This document shows positions 16,957 to 24,815 of a stretch of 64,000 nucleotides of DNA, piece after piece. The notes beneath the pieces were generated by a model. The model was not told the DNA's origin. It did not search any database and was given only the letters and a program-made list of their open reading frames with translations. Where the stretch lies: positions 124,001 to 188,000 of the forward strand of contig OZ244836.1 in the NCBI GenBank assembly GCA_965220645.1, written 5' to 3'. Each line of letters opens with the position of its first letter. Position 1 is the first letter of the stretch. A program made the position numbers and the translations under genes. The DNA is from Aldehydirespirator sp965220645 (GTDB taxonomy: Bacteria; Actinomycetota; Acidimicrobiia; Acidimicrobiales; Aldehydirespiratoraceae).

Positions 16957-17993
16957 ACCCCGCTACCGAGACGGGCCCGGACCGCCAGGAGCGGCTGCTG
17001 GAGGTGAAGGACCTCACCGTGGGGTTCCCCACCCGCGACGGAACCGTGCTGGGAGTGGACGGCCTGACCCTCAACGTCGGCTCTCACGAGCGTCTCGGCG
17101 TGGTGGGCGAGTCGGGCTCGGGCAAGAGCGTCATGGGCCTCGCCATCCTGGGCATGGTGCTGCCGCCGGGCCGGATCATGGGCGGATCGGTTCGCTGGCG
17201 GGGCGAGAACGTGCTCGACGAGGCCGTGGCCAATCGGGTGAGGGGCCGCGAGATCGCCATGATCTTCCAGGACCCGATGGTGTCGCTCAACCCTCTCAAG
17301 ACGGTGGGCTCGCAGCTGCGCGAGCTGCTGCGGCACCGCGCCGGCCTGGGGGGCGCCGCGGTGAGCCAGCGCTCGATGGAGCTGCTCGACATGGTCGGGA
17401 TCGCCAACGCTCGTGACCGGCTCAGGTCCTACGCGTTCGAACTGTCGGGAGGGCTGCGCCAGAGAGTGATGATCGCCACCGCGCTGGCGTGCGAGCCCAC
17501 GCTGCTGATCGCGGACGAGCCCACGACCGGCCTCGACGTGACCATCCAGGACCAGATCCTCACCCTGCTGCACGACCTGTCGACCGAGCTGGGGGTGTCG
17601 GTGCTGATGATCACCCACGACCTGGGGGTGGTGGCCCAGTTCTGCGACCGGGTGCAGGTGATGTATGCGGGACGAATCGTGGAGCGCGCTCCGATCGGGG
17701 ACATGTTCGCCGATCCTCTGCACCCCTACTCGGAGGGCCTGCTGCGCTCGGTGCCCAGAGTGGACCGCAGCGACAGCGAGCTGACCGGGATCCTGGGAGA
17801 ACCGCTGGACCGGGCCCAGTTCCCGCCGGGCTGCGCCTTCGAGCCCCGTTGCCCGGAGGCCGCAGACGTGTGCCGCGGGGCCGCCCCTCCCCTCGTCCGC
17901 CTCGAGAGCCGGCGCTGGGTGGCCTGCTACAACCGCACCGCGGCGGACACGTCGAACAACCGCGCTCAGAGGGCGCAAGAAGGATCCCGGTGA
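16953..17993 (+). CDS. ABC transporter ATPase (DppD-like)
   Basis: 346 residues from a GTG that overlaps the dppC-type stop (GTGA). Walker A GESGSGKS, signature LSGGLRQR, Walker B LLIADEPTTGLD and switch TH are all present. The C-terminal oligopeptide-type domain carries CAFEPRCPEAADVC, the Cys pattern that binds a 4Fe-4S cluster in some DppD/OppD proteins. It energises import together with the DppF-like protein. Confidence 0.93.
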   Translation: MNPATETGPDRQERLLEVKDLTVGFPTRDGTVLGVDGLTLNVGSHERLGVVGESGSGKSVMGLAILGMVLPPGRIMGGSVRWRGENVLDEAVANRVRGREIAMIFQDPMVSLNPLKTVGSQLRELLRHRAGLGGAAVSQRSMELLDMVGIANARDRLRSYAFELSGGLRQRVMIATALACEPTLLIADEPTTGLDVTIQDQILTLLHDLSTELGVSVLMITHDLGVVAQFCDRVQVMYAGRIVERAPIGDMFADPLHPYSEGLLRSVPRVDRSDSELTGILGEPLDRAQFPPGCAFEPRCPEAADVCRGAAPPLVRLESRRWVACYNRTAADTSNNRAQRAQEGSR

Positions 17994-18955
17994 GCGAGCA
18001 GCCCGCGCCGCTGGTGGAGAGCCGCGAGCTCAGCGTCCACTACAGCCGCTGGGTGGGCAGCCGGCGCCGCACCGTCTACGCGCTGGACGACTTCAACATC
18101 GCGGTCGCCCCCGGCGAGACGGTGGGTCTGGTGGGCGAGTCGGGCTGCGGCAAGTCGACCGCGGGCCGTGCTTTGCTGGGCGCGGTGAAACCCGCCGCGG
18201 GCCGGGTGTTCTTCGACGGCGAGGATGTGACCGACCTCAGCCGGCAGCGTTGGCGAGCCATGCGCAAGCAGGTGCAGATGATCTTCCAGGATCCGTACTC
18301 GGCGCTGAACCCCAAGCTCAAGGTGGGAGAGAGCATCGCCGAGCCGTTCCTGGTGCACACCCGCAAGCGGGGCGCAGAACTGGACACGGCGGTGGCGGAG
18401 TTGCTGGAGATGGTGGGAATGACGGCCAGCGCGGCCGACAAGTACCCGCACGCCTTCTCCGGCGGCCAGCGCCAGCGGATCGTCATCGCCCGGGCTCTGG
18501 CGCTGCGGCCTGGGTTCGTGGTGGCCGACGAGGCCACCGCCGCGCTCGACGTGTCCATCCAGGCCCAGATCGTGAACCTGATGGTTGAACTCAAGGACAG
18601 CGTGGGCCTGTCGTACCTGTTCATCTCCCACAACCTGGCGGTAGTGCGCCACATCTCCGACCGGGTGGCCATCATGTACCTGGGCCACCTGATGGAGATC
18701 GGCAGCCACCACGACATCTACGAGAACCCGACCCATCCCTACTCCCAGGCCCTGCTGTCGGCGGTGCCGGTGCCCGACCCCACCACCCGCGGCAACCACG
18801 AGCCCCTCAAGGGCGACCTTCCCAGCCCCATGAACCCGCCCAAGGGCTGCCGGTTCAACACCCGCTGCCCGCTGGCGGTGCAACAGTGCTTCGAGGAGCG
18901 CCCGCCGCTGGTTGAGCGTTCCCCCGGCCACCTAGTGGCCTGCTGGGTGAATTGA
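17990..18955 (+). CDS. ABC transporter ATPase (DppF-like)
   Basis: 321 residues from a GTG overlapping the previous stop, with AAGAAGGA upstream. Walker A GESGCGKS, signature FSGGQRQR and Walker B FVVADEATAALD are visible; the usual Pro of the DEP motif is Ala here. The C-terminal domain has the CRFNTRCPLAVQQC cysteine pattern of the OppF/DppF family. Its stop overlaps the TTG of the following MFS gene. Confidence 0.92.
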   Translation: MSEQPAPLVESRELSVHYSRWVGSRRRTVYALDDFNIAVAPGETVGLVGESGCGKSTAGRALLGAVKPAAGRVFFDGEDVTDLSRQRWRAMRKQVQMIFQDPYSALNPKLKVGESIAEPFLVHTRKRGAELDTAVAELLEMVGMTASAADKYPHAFSGGQRQRIVIARALALRPGFVVADEATAALDVSIQAQIVNLMVELKDSVGLSYLFISHNLAVVRHISDRVAIMYLGHLMEIGSHHDIYENPTHPYSQALLSAVPVPDPTTRGNHEPLKGDLPSPMNPPKGCRFNTRCPLAVQQCFEERPPLVERSPGHLVACWVN

Positions 18956-20151
18956 GCGACCCCGGCCCCAGCGCCGCCGGGGGCTCAGGCGGCGGTGAGA
19001 GCCGCCTGACCGCTCGCTGGGTGACGTTCGGTTACCTGTTCACGCTGTACTTCATCCTGGGCGGTTCCGAGACGATGATCTCGCCGCTGTTCCCGCTGGT
19101 GCGCCAGGACCTCGACCTCGCCGAGCGGCACCAGGCCGCCATCCTGGCCGCGGTGGCCGCCGGCATCGCCTCGTTCAACGTGATCGGCGGGGCCACCAGC
19201 CGCTGGCTGAGCAACCGGTCGCTGGTGAGGGCCACCGCGGTGAGCCTGGCCGCAGGGATGGTGCTGTCGGCGGTGGCCCAGTCATTCTGGGTGCTGCTGG
19301 TGGGCCAGACCCTGCTGGGGGTGGCCTTCGGGATCTTCTTCCCCCCAGCGCTGGCCAGCGTGGCCCGGCTGTACCCCGACGCACCGGGCAAGGCCATCGC
19401 GGTGTGGGGGCAGGCCTACTCGTTCGGGTTGGCCGCGGCCGCGCTGAGCGGCTTCGCCGGGGGCGGCTGGCGCTGGGTGTTCCTGGGCTGCGTGGTGCCC
19501 GCGGTGCTGGCCATTGCCTATGTGCCCCGCTGGGTGGAACCGGACACCGACATGGGGCCCATTCCGCTGCTGACCCAGCTAGCCGAGTACGCCCGCAAAC
19601 AGTCCTACCGGCTGGCCGGCTATGCCAGCTTCGGCGGGGTGTCGATGCACTTCGTGGTGATCGGCTTCTCGCCGGTGTTCTTCGTGGACCGGGGCGTGGA
19701 CCTGCGCCTGGTGGCCGTGCTGCTCGCCTTGGGACGGGCCCTGTCGGCTCCGGTGAAGATTGTCGGCGGCGCCCTGTACGACCGTAGAGGCGGGCCGTGG
19801 ACAGCCCGGCTGATGATGTTGAGCACCTCGGCGCTGGGGCTGCCCCTGCTGGTACTGCCGGCCGAGATCGGCGTGTGGCTGCTGGTGCCCTTCGTGGGGA
19901 TGGCGGTATCGGTGCTTCCGGTCGCCAACGCCATGCTGGTGGCCGCGCTCCCGCCCCAGTCAGGTTGGGGGATCGGAACGTTCCGGGCCGGGCTGCTGGG
20001 CTCGGCCGCCCTGCTGTCGGCGATCGTCAGCGCACTGCTGCGCTGGGAGGTACCCCTGTCCGTGCTGATGATCGCCGCCCTGGGCCTGCCCGCACTGGTG
20101 GCAGCAGCCATGCACCGCGCCGTGGAACCACCGGCGCCGACGGTGCCGTGA
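18952..20151 (+). CDS. MFS transporter
   Basis: 399 residues from a TTG that overlaps the dppF-type stop (ATTGA). Twelve hydrophobic segments are apparent, and the loop between segments 2 and 3 reads GATSRWLSNRSLV, a weakened MFS motif A. A second-half motif A-like stretch is GGALYDRRGGPWTAR. Position at the end of the ABC operon suggests related substrates or an export step. It converges on the minus-strand gene at 20194. Substrate unknown. Confidence 0.87.
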   Translation: MSDPGPSAAGGSGGGESRLTARWVTFGYLFTLYFILGGSETMISPLFPLVRQDLDLAERHQAAILAAVAAGIASFNVIGGATSRWLSNRSLVRATAVSLAAGMVLSAVAQSFWVLLVGQTLLGVAFGIFFPPALASVARLYPDAPGKAIAVWGQAYSFGLAAAALSGFAGGGWRWVFLGCVVPAVLAIAYVPRWVEPDTDMGPIPLLTQLAEYARKQSYRLAGYASFGGVSMHFVVIGFSPVFFVDRGVDLRLVAVLLALGRALSAPVKIVGGALYDRRGGPWTARLMMLSTSALGLPLLVLPAEIGVWLLVPFVGMAVSVLPVANAMLVAALPPQSGWGIGTFRAGLLGSAALLSAIVSALLRWEVPLSVLMIAALGLPALVAAAMHRAVEPPAPTVP

Positions 20152-20173
20152 ACCTCGGAGTCGCCTAGCGGGT

Positions 20174-20195
20174 CGCGCCCATTCGCTCGGCCTCT
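20174..20195 (-). repeat. Dispersed repeat block B, copy at the 3' end of the 20194 gene
   Basis: The core GAGGCCGAGCG matches the other block B copies. It starts at the TAG stop of the minus-strand gene at 20194 and lies in the convergent spacer. Block A of the same family lies at the other side of that gene (20689). Confidence 0.5.
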
Positions 20196-20673
20196 AGGCG
20201 GGGACCGGGCAGGCGGCGAGTCTGTAGGTGTTGAGGCGCTTGCGCAGGGTGTAGAGCAGCAACCCCACCGCGAGCAGGCCCACGAAGGGCTGTACCGGGG
20301 CCCACCACGACAGGGCGCCGGACACGCCGACCAGGGCGACCACGGCCTGGTTGCACACCGGGCAGCCCACGGCCAGGAACGACACGAACCCGCCCCAGAT
20401 GGTCCTGGTGCCCTGGCGCTCGGTGCTCGAGGCGAGTTCGCTCGATTCGACGGCCTGGGGGCGTATGGCGAAGATCAGGCCGATCAGCGCCGAGGTGATG
20501 GCCAGGATCACGTAGTCGATCCAGCGCACCTCGACCGGCCGGCCGAAGATGGGCGTGTCGATCAGGTCCGAAGGCACCGCGACGATCACCGCGGCCACCG
20601 CTGCGAACAGCGCGCCGCGCGGCCAGGTGGCTCGGGGCAGGGCCCCCAGGTCCTTGACCATCTCGACGACCAT
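20194..20673 (-). CDS. Four-helix membrane protein with GCPVC motif
   Basis: 159 residues from an ATG with GGAGG upstream. Four hydrophobic segments are apparent near 20-35, 51-68, 94-118 and 122-141. The third carries FLAVGCPVCNQAVVALVG, a CPxC thiol pair inside the membrane, reminiscent in spacing of VKOR or thiol-redox membrane proteins, although the rest does not match VKOR. The C-terminus ends in basic LRKRLNTYRL and another Cys. I do not recognise a named family with certainty. A role in thiol redox or metal handling is only a guess. Confidence 0.72.
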   Translation of the reverse strand: MVVEMVKDLGALPRATWPRGALFAAVAAVIVAVPSDLIDTPIFGRPVEVRWIDYVILAITSALIGLIFAIRPQAVESSELASSTERQGTRTIWGGFVSFLAVGCPVCNQAVVALVGVSGALSWWAPVQPFVGLLAVGLLLYTLRKRLNTYRLAACPVPA

Positions 20674-20688
20674 CCGCTTCGCCTCCTA

Positions 20689-20736
20689 TCCCGCTCTTGT
20701 TCGCTTCGCTCACGGGCCGCTCGGGCCACGGCCTCG
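20689..20736 (-). repeat. Dispersed repeat block A, copy 2
   Basis: 48 bases matching the copy at 4706-4753 with one or two differences. It lies between the stop of the 20750 gene and the start of the 20673 gene. Directly beside it, a block B-like core abuts the TAG stop of the 20750 gene. Confidence 0.75.
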
Positions 20737-20749
20737 TCAAGCTCGGCGT

Positions 20750-21166
20750 CTATGTGACCTTGTCGATGACCCGGAAGGCGTAGTCGCGCTGCTCGTCACC
20801 GAGGGTGGCCCTAACCCGGTAGCCGCCGGGCTTGGGGAACTGGACGATGCCGGTGACCACCAGCGGCGAGCGACTCTCGGAGCCCGGGACCTTGCCGGGC
20901 GGGCGGCCGACCTCGATGTTGGCCTTGGCCTCCATCAGATGGTTGTGGCCGTCCTCGTCCTCGACGCGGATCATCACCTCGTGGCGCTGGTTGTGCTCCA
21001 TCCACGGAACCCGCACCGACAGCGCGATGGAGAAATGCTGCGGTCGCGGCTTCTTGCCCTCCTTGTAGGACCGGGTGACCGTGTCCCATCCCGCGCCCAT
21101 CAAGTACAGCAGCCCGTTCTGAACCTCGGCATGGTTGGCCAGCGTAAGCAACTCGATCTGGGCCAC
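20750..21166 (-). CDS. DUF6941-like conserved protein
   Basis: 138 residues from a GTG. The start MAQIELLTLANHAEVQNGLLYLMGAGWD resembles the family of short actinobacterial proteins annotated as DUF6941, which start with a strand, then an LYxxGxGWD motif and end as a beta-sandwich (here GIVQFPKPGGYRVRATL). Function is unknown in the family. No signal peptide. The ribosome-binding site is weak. It lies between the AMP-binding fragment and the CPxC membrane protein, in the same direction. Confidence 0.7.
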   Translation of the reverse strand: MAQIELLTLANHAEVQNGLLYLMGAGWDTVTRSYKEGKKPRPQHFSIALSVRVPWMEHNQRHEVMIRVEDEDGHNHLMEAKANIEVGRPPGKVPGSESRSPLVVTGIVQFPKPGGYRVRATLGDEQRDYAFRVIDKVT

Positions 21167-21211
21167 ACGCGGCAGTCTAAGAGCGACACCGATGGGTCAC
21201 GGTCCGGCGGT

Positions 21212-21775
21212 TCAGCCGCCCGTCCCCGGGTCGACCAGCTCAAAGTCGCCCGGATTCCACCCGTGAACCTCGAGAGACGTGGCGTCGGCCAAGGCGAAGG
21301 CCACACCCGCGGCCCGAGCCGCGGCTTGCAGATCTGCTGGAGCCGGTGACGCCTCGGAGTCCTGAATCATCGAGATGACCATGGCAGGCTTCACTGTCTC
21401 GAAGACGTGACGCACGTCCTCGACCGTCGCGGTGATCGGCAGGATCACCGGGATGTGGCCCGCCCGGAGCACCGCTAGGAACATCACCACCCAGGTCCTG
21501 CCGTCCGGCAGGTGGACTGCCACCACCTGCCTTTGGCAGCCCACAGCTTCACGTATCTCGGAGGCCGCGAGGCCTGCGGCAATCCACGACTCGGCCCGGG
21601 ACAGGGTTTCGCCGCCAACGTCCAGGACGAGCGCCCCGGGATCGTCGATGACGCGCAGTTCGAACCGGTCCACCAGCCGCTGGAGGGGCCAGTCCTCGCC
21701 GCGGCCGACTCGCGCCGACTCGCCATCCCTCCCCGGGGGTCCCGAAGAAGCCAACACAACAGAATCAGCAGTCAT
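21212..21775 (-). pseudogene. Truncated AMP-binding (acyl-CoA synthetase) N-terminal fragment
   Basis: 187 residues from the ATG at 21775, with GAGGAAG upstream. The sequence matches only the start of an ANL-superfamily ligase: RFELRVIDDPGALVLD, ETLSRAESWIAAGLA, then VVAVHLPDGRTWVVMFLAVLRAGHIPVILP, which is the usual A1-A2 region. It ends at a stop after about 187 residues, before the phosphate-binding TSGTT motif and the entire C-terminal domain. It is followed by DUF6941, not by the missing part. It could be a decayed duplicate of the ligase at 21931 or a remnant of a different ligase. Its good ribosome-binding site argues that it may still be translated. Confidence 0.65.
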
Positions 21776-21930
21776 AATCTTCCTCAAATCTGATGGCCGC
21801 ACACAAGAGAACGGCACCGTGACCGCTTCAAACCTAACCCGCGGTGCGGTTCCTGTTCAAGGCTCCTACAGGAGCTGCCAGAGAGTCAGAGCGGTCTGGA
21901 GCCGCCGGCAACGGCTCGCGGCGTCGAGCG

Positions 21931-23580
21931 CTACTCGCTGCCGGCGGGAGTGAGGCCCAAGCGTTCGGCCAGGCCGATGCGCTGGAGCTTGCCGGTGGGG
22001 CCCTTGGGCAGCTCGTCGAGCACCAGAATCCGGCGGGGAACCTTGAACGCAGCCAACGAGTGCGACAGGAAACGGCGAAGCTCCCGCTCGTCGATGGGGC
22101 TCCCGCCGGCGGCCACGACTGCGGCGGCCACCTCCTCGCCCAGCTTGGGGTGGGGCATGGCGAACGTGACCGCCTGGGCCACCGACGGGTGGCCGAGCAG
22201 AGCCTCGTCCACCTCCAGCGGCGAGACCTTCTCACCGCCGCGGTTGATCTGCTCCTTGAGCCGGCCGGTGAGGAACAGGTAGCCGTCGTCGTCGACGTAG
22301 CCCTCGTCGCCAGTGCGGAACCAGCCGTCGGTGAACGCGGCTGCGTTGGCGTCGGGGTTGTTCTCGTAGCCGTCGATCACGGTCGGGCCCTTGATCGACA
22401 CCTCACCCCGCCGGTCCGGCGGCAGGAGGCGGTTCCGGTCGTCGAGCACGGCCAGTTCGATGCCGGTGGGAATCCCTACCGAGCGAGGCTTGGCCACCGC
22501 CGGGGGCAGAGGGTTGGCGCACATCTGGTGAGTGGCCTCAGTCATGCCGTAAGCCTCGATGACGGGCGCGCCGAACAGCTCGCCGAGTTCGGTCAGCACC
22601 GGCGCCGGAAGCGACGCCGAGGACGACCGAACGAAGCGCATACCGGCGGCCCGGGCCGCGTCGCGGTGGCGGTCCGATCGGACTATCACCATCTGATGCA
22701 TGGTCGGCACCGCGGTGTAGTAGCTGGGCTCCAGCGCTTCGAGCTGAGCGAAGAAGCGGAAGGCGTCGAAGCCCTCGGTGCAAGCAACCGCACCCCCCGC
22801 CGACAACGGCGCCAGCAGCCCGGCCAGGAGCCCGTGGATGTGGAACAGCGGCATCACCTGCAGGGACCGGTCCTCAGCAGTGAGGTCGAGAGACTCGGCA
22901 ATGCCCACCGCAGAGCGGGCCAGGTTGCGCTGGCGCAGGGGCACGATCTTGGGCCGCGACGTAGTGCCGGAGGTGTGCAGGACCAGGGCCACGTCGTCTG
23001 CGGCGGGACGGTCCGGCACTGGTGCTGGGTCCGACACCGACTCGGCCGCGAGGTCAAGCACACCGTCAAGGCTCGACCCGACGGTCAGATCAAGCACACC
23101 GTCGAGGCTCGACCCGACGGTCAGATCAAGCACACCGTCGAGGCTCGACCCGACGGTCAGATCAAGCACACCGGGACCGTCGGTGACCGAGCCGGCAAGC
23201 GACACCGGCAGCACACCGGCGTCCGGGGAGCGGGCCGCAGCCCGGGCGACGGAGCCCGAGTCGTCGGGCCGGGTGATCAGCGCCCTGGCGCCGAGGTCAT
23301 CGAGATAGAAGCGCAGCTCCTCGAGGCGGTACTTGGGGTTGAGCGGCGCGGCGCAGCCGGCACAAGCTGCGGCCAGGAAGGCGAGGGCCATCTCCGGGCC
23401 GTTGGGCACGACGATGGCGATGCGATCCGCCGGGCCCAAGCCGAGGCTTCGCAGCCGGCCTGCCAGCCGGTCCACCTCGGCCCGCAGCTCGGCATGAGTG
23501 AGCACCGAACCGTCAGGCGCAACGATCGCAGGAGCTTCGCCGGCCCCGGCGTCGAGCAGACCCCGCAGCGTCCCCGCCAT
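21931..23580 (-). CDS. Acyl-CoA synthetase, oxalyl-CoA synthetase (AAE3/Pcs60)-like
   Basis: About 549 residues from the ATG at 23580. AGGAG lies upstream; an in-frame GTG directly precedes this ATG. The phosphate-binding loop is LHTSGTTSRPKIVPL and the segment PLFHIHGLLAGLLAPLSAGG followed by YYTAVPTMHQ is a close match to the oxalate-CoA ligase branch. Later motifs YGMTEATHQM, DGWFRTGDEGYVDDDGYLF, GRLKEQINRGGEKVSP and the C-terminal lysine in PKGPTGKLQR are intact, so the enzyme should be active. The unusual part is a 12-residue tandem repeat (DLTVGSSLDGVL) near residues 139-180 just before the phosphate loop. Oxalate or another short dicarboxylate is a likely but unproved substrate. The 5' spacer is a 47-bp tandem triplication. 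Confidence 0.9.
   Translation of the reverse strand: MAGTLRGLLDAGAGEAPAIVAPDGSVLTHAELRAEVDRLAGRLRSLGLGPADRIAIVVPNGPEMALAFLAAACAGCAAPLNPKYRLEELRFYLDDLGARALITRPDDSGSVARAAARSPDAGVLPVSLAGSVTDGPGVLDLTVGSSLDGVLDLTVGSSLDGVLDLTVGSSLDGVLDLAAESVSDPAPVPDRPAADDVALVLHTSGTTSRPKIVPLRQRNLARSAVGIAESLDLTAEDRSLQVMPLFHIHGLLAGLLAPLSAGGAVACTEGFDAFRFFAQLEALEPSYYTAVPTMHQMVIVRSDRHRDAARAAGMRFVRSSSASLPAPVLTELGELFGAPVIEAYGMTEATHQMCANPLPPAVAKPRSVGIPTGIELAVLDDRNRLLPPDRRGEVSIKGPTVIDGYENNPDANAAAFTDGWFRTGDEGYVDDDGYLFLTGRLKEQINRGGEKVSPLEVDEALLGHPSVAQAVTFAMPHPKLGEEVAAAVVAAGGSPIDERELRRFLSHSLAAFKVPRRILVLDELPKGPTGKLQRIGLAERLGLTPAGSE
23055..23176 (-). repeat. 36-bp in-frame tandem repeat inside the CoA ligase gene
   Basis: Units begin at 23055, 23091 and 23127, each 36 bases, with a partial fourth unit at 23163. 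Each full unit encodes DLTVGSSLDGVL. The units are nearly identical, which implies recent expansion. The repeat sits in a surface-loop region ahead of the ATP phosphate loop. Confidence 0.92.
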
Positions 23581-23586
23581 CACCGG

Positions 23587-23734
23587 GCCAGGCTCCTCAT
23601 GGGTTTGACACCAGCCGCTCATTGAGCAAAGAGGCCAGGCTCCTCATGGGTTTGACACCAGCCGCTCATTGAGCAAAGAGGCCAGGCTCCTCATGGGTTT
23701 GACACCAGCCGCTCATTGAGCAAGGAGGCCAGGC
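23587..23734 (-). repeat. 47-bp tandem triplication at a gene junction
   Basis: Units 23587-23633, 23634-23680 and 23681-23727, plus a 7-base partial. On the minus strand each unit carries the last codons of the ketopantoate-reductase-like gene (encoding SLLNERLVSNP), its TGA stop, and an AGGAG ribosome-binding sequence. The gene itself ends in the unit nearest its body; two extra copies separate it from the CoA ligase start. Confidence 0.93.
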
Positions 23735-24674
23735 CGTAGACGGTGCTGATGGCCGGCGTGGGCACGCCGGTCATCTCGCCGAGCTCGACGAACACCCCGA
23801 CCAGCGGGTCTAGCTCCAGCGGTCGGCCAGCCTCGGCGTCCTGAAGCATCGAGGTCTTGTGCTCGCCGACAGCCTCGGCTCCCGCGATGCGACGCTCCAC
23901 GCTGATCCGGATGCTCACCCCCAACGCCTCGGCGATGGAGCCGGCCTCGGTCATCATCCGCGCGGCCAACTCCCGGGTGACCGGTGTACGGCAGATCTCG
24001 ACCAGCGTTGCCCCCGTGAGGGCACTGATGGGGTTGAAGGCGAGGTTGCCCCATGCCTTGACCCACAGGTGCGAGCGGATGTCGGTGAGCACCCTCGACT
24101 TGAACCCGGCCGAGTTCAGGGCCTCGGCCAGCGCCTTGGCCCGCTCGGACTTGGTCCCGTCCAGCTCGCCGACCGGGAAGCGGTCGCCCTCGACGTGGGT
24201 GATCACCCCGGGCGCGGTCTTCTCCGCGGCCGGGTAGGCGATGCAGGCCACGATCCGCTCCGGTTCGATGGCCGCCGCGAGCACTCCGTCGGGGTCCAGG
24301 GCCTTGAGACGACGCCCGTCGTGGGGACCGCCGTGCCGCTGGAAGTACCACCATCCGATGCCGTTCTGCACCGGCACGACAGTGGTGTGCTCCTCGCACA
24401 GGGCATCGATCTCCTGGATCACGCCCGCGATCTGGTGGGCCTTGAGGGCGAGGATCACCGCGTCGTGGGCGCCGAGCGCCCCAAAGTCGTCGGATGCGCG
24501 CAGATCGGATGCCACGGTCTCGGTGCCGTCGATCTCTACGAGCCGCAAACCATCGCGCCTGATCGCGTCCAGGTGCTCGCCCCGGGCGATGACGCTCACG
24601 TCGTGCCCGGCATTGGTCAGACGGGCCGCCATCATCCCACCGATGGCGCCCGCGCCCACCACGCAAATCCTCAC
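23691..24674 (-). CDS. Ketopantoate reductase (PanE/ApbA)-family protein
   Basis: 327 residues from the GTG at 24674. The longer frame adds only non-homologous sequence. N-terminal Rossmann motif VRICVVGAGAIGGMMAARL, then DAVILALKAHQIAG and VPVQNGIGWWYF. The C-terminal helical domain includes HLWVKAWGNLAFNPISALTG, with the family's catalytic Lys-containing helix and Asn. ApbA-family enzymes reduce 2-ketopantoate or related 2-oxoacids with NADPH. The insertion around the conserved Asn (FQRHGGPHDGRR) is typical of paralogues with other substrates, so pantothenate synthesis should not be assumed. The stop codon lies inside the 47-bp tandem repeat. A GTATAC site is 34 bases upstream. Confidence 0.88.
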   Translation of the reverse strand: MRICVVGAGAIGGMMAARLTNAGHDVSVIARGEHLDAIRRDGLRLVEIDGTETVASDLRASDDFGALGAHDAVILALKAHQIAGVIQEIDALCEEHTTVVPVQNGIGWWYFQRHGGPHDGRRLKALDPDGVLAAAIEPERIVACIAYPAAEKTAPGVITHVEGDRFPVGELDGTKSERAKALAEALNSAGFKSRVLTDIRSHLWVKAWGNLAFNPISALTGATLVEICRTPVTRELAARMMTEAGSIAEALGVSIRISVERRIAGAEAVGEHKTSMLQDAEAGRPLELDPLVGVFVELGEMTGVPTPAISTVYGLASLLNERLVSNP

Positions 24675-24707
24675 TCCGACAGTGTGCCAGGCGAACGGGC
24701 CCGCACG

Positions 24708-24713
24708 GTATAC
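24708..24713. promoter_or_regulatory. GTATAC site upstream of the PanE/ApbA-like gene
   Basis: GTATAC in the context CGGTATACAGC, 34 bases before the GTG start at 24674 on the minus strand. Member of the nine-copy set. Confidence 0.45.
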
Positions 24714-24815
24714 AGCGCGGCGGTGCCGAGACCCTGGGGGAAGGCCTCGGCACCGTTTGGGGGCTGGAGGACCCAAGAATCTCATGCCCCGGTAAGAGAT
24801 TCGCGAGAACGCCGC

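Noticed and set aside
23055..23734. CRISPR array
   Set aside because: The repeats at 23055 and 23587 are direct tandem units without unique spacers; one is coding and the other spans a gene end.
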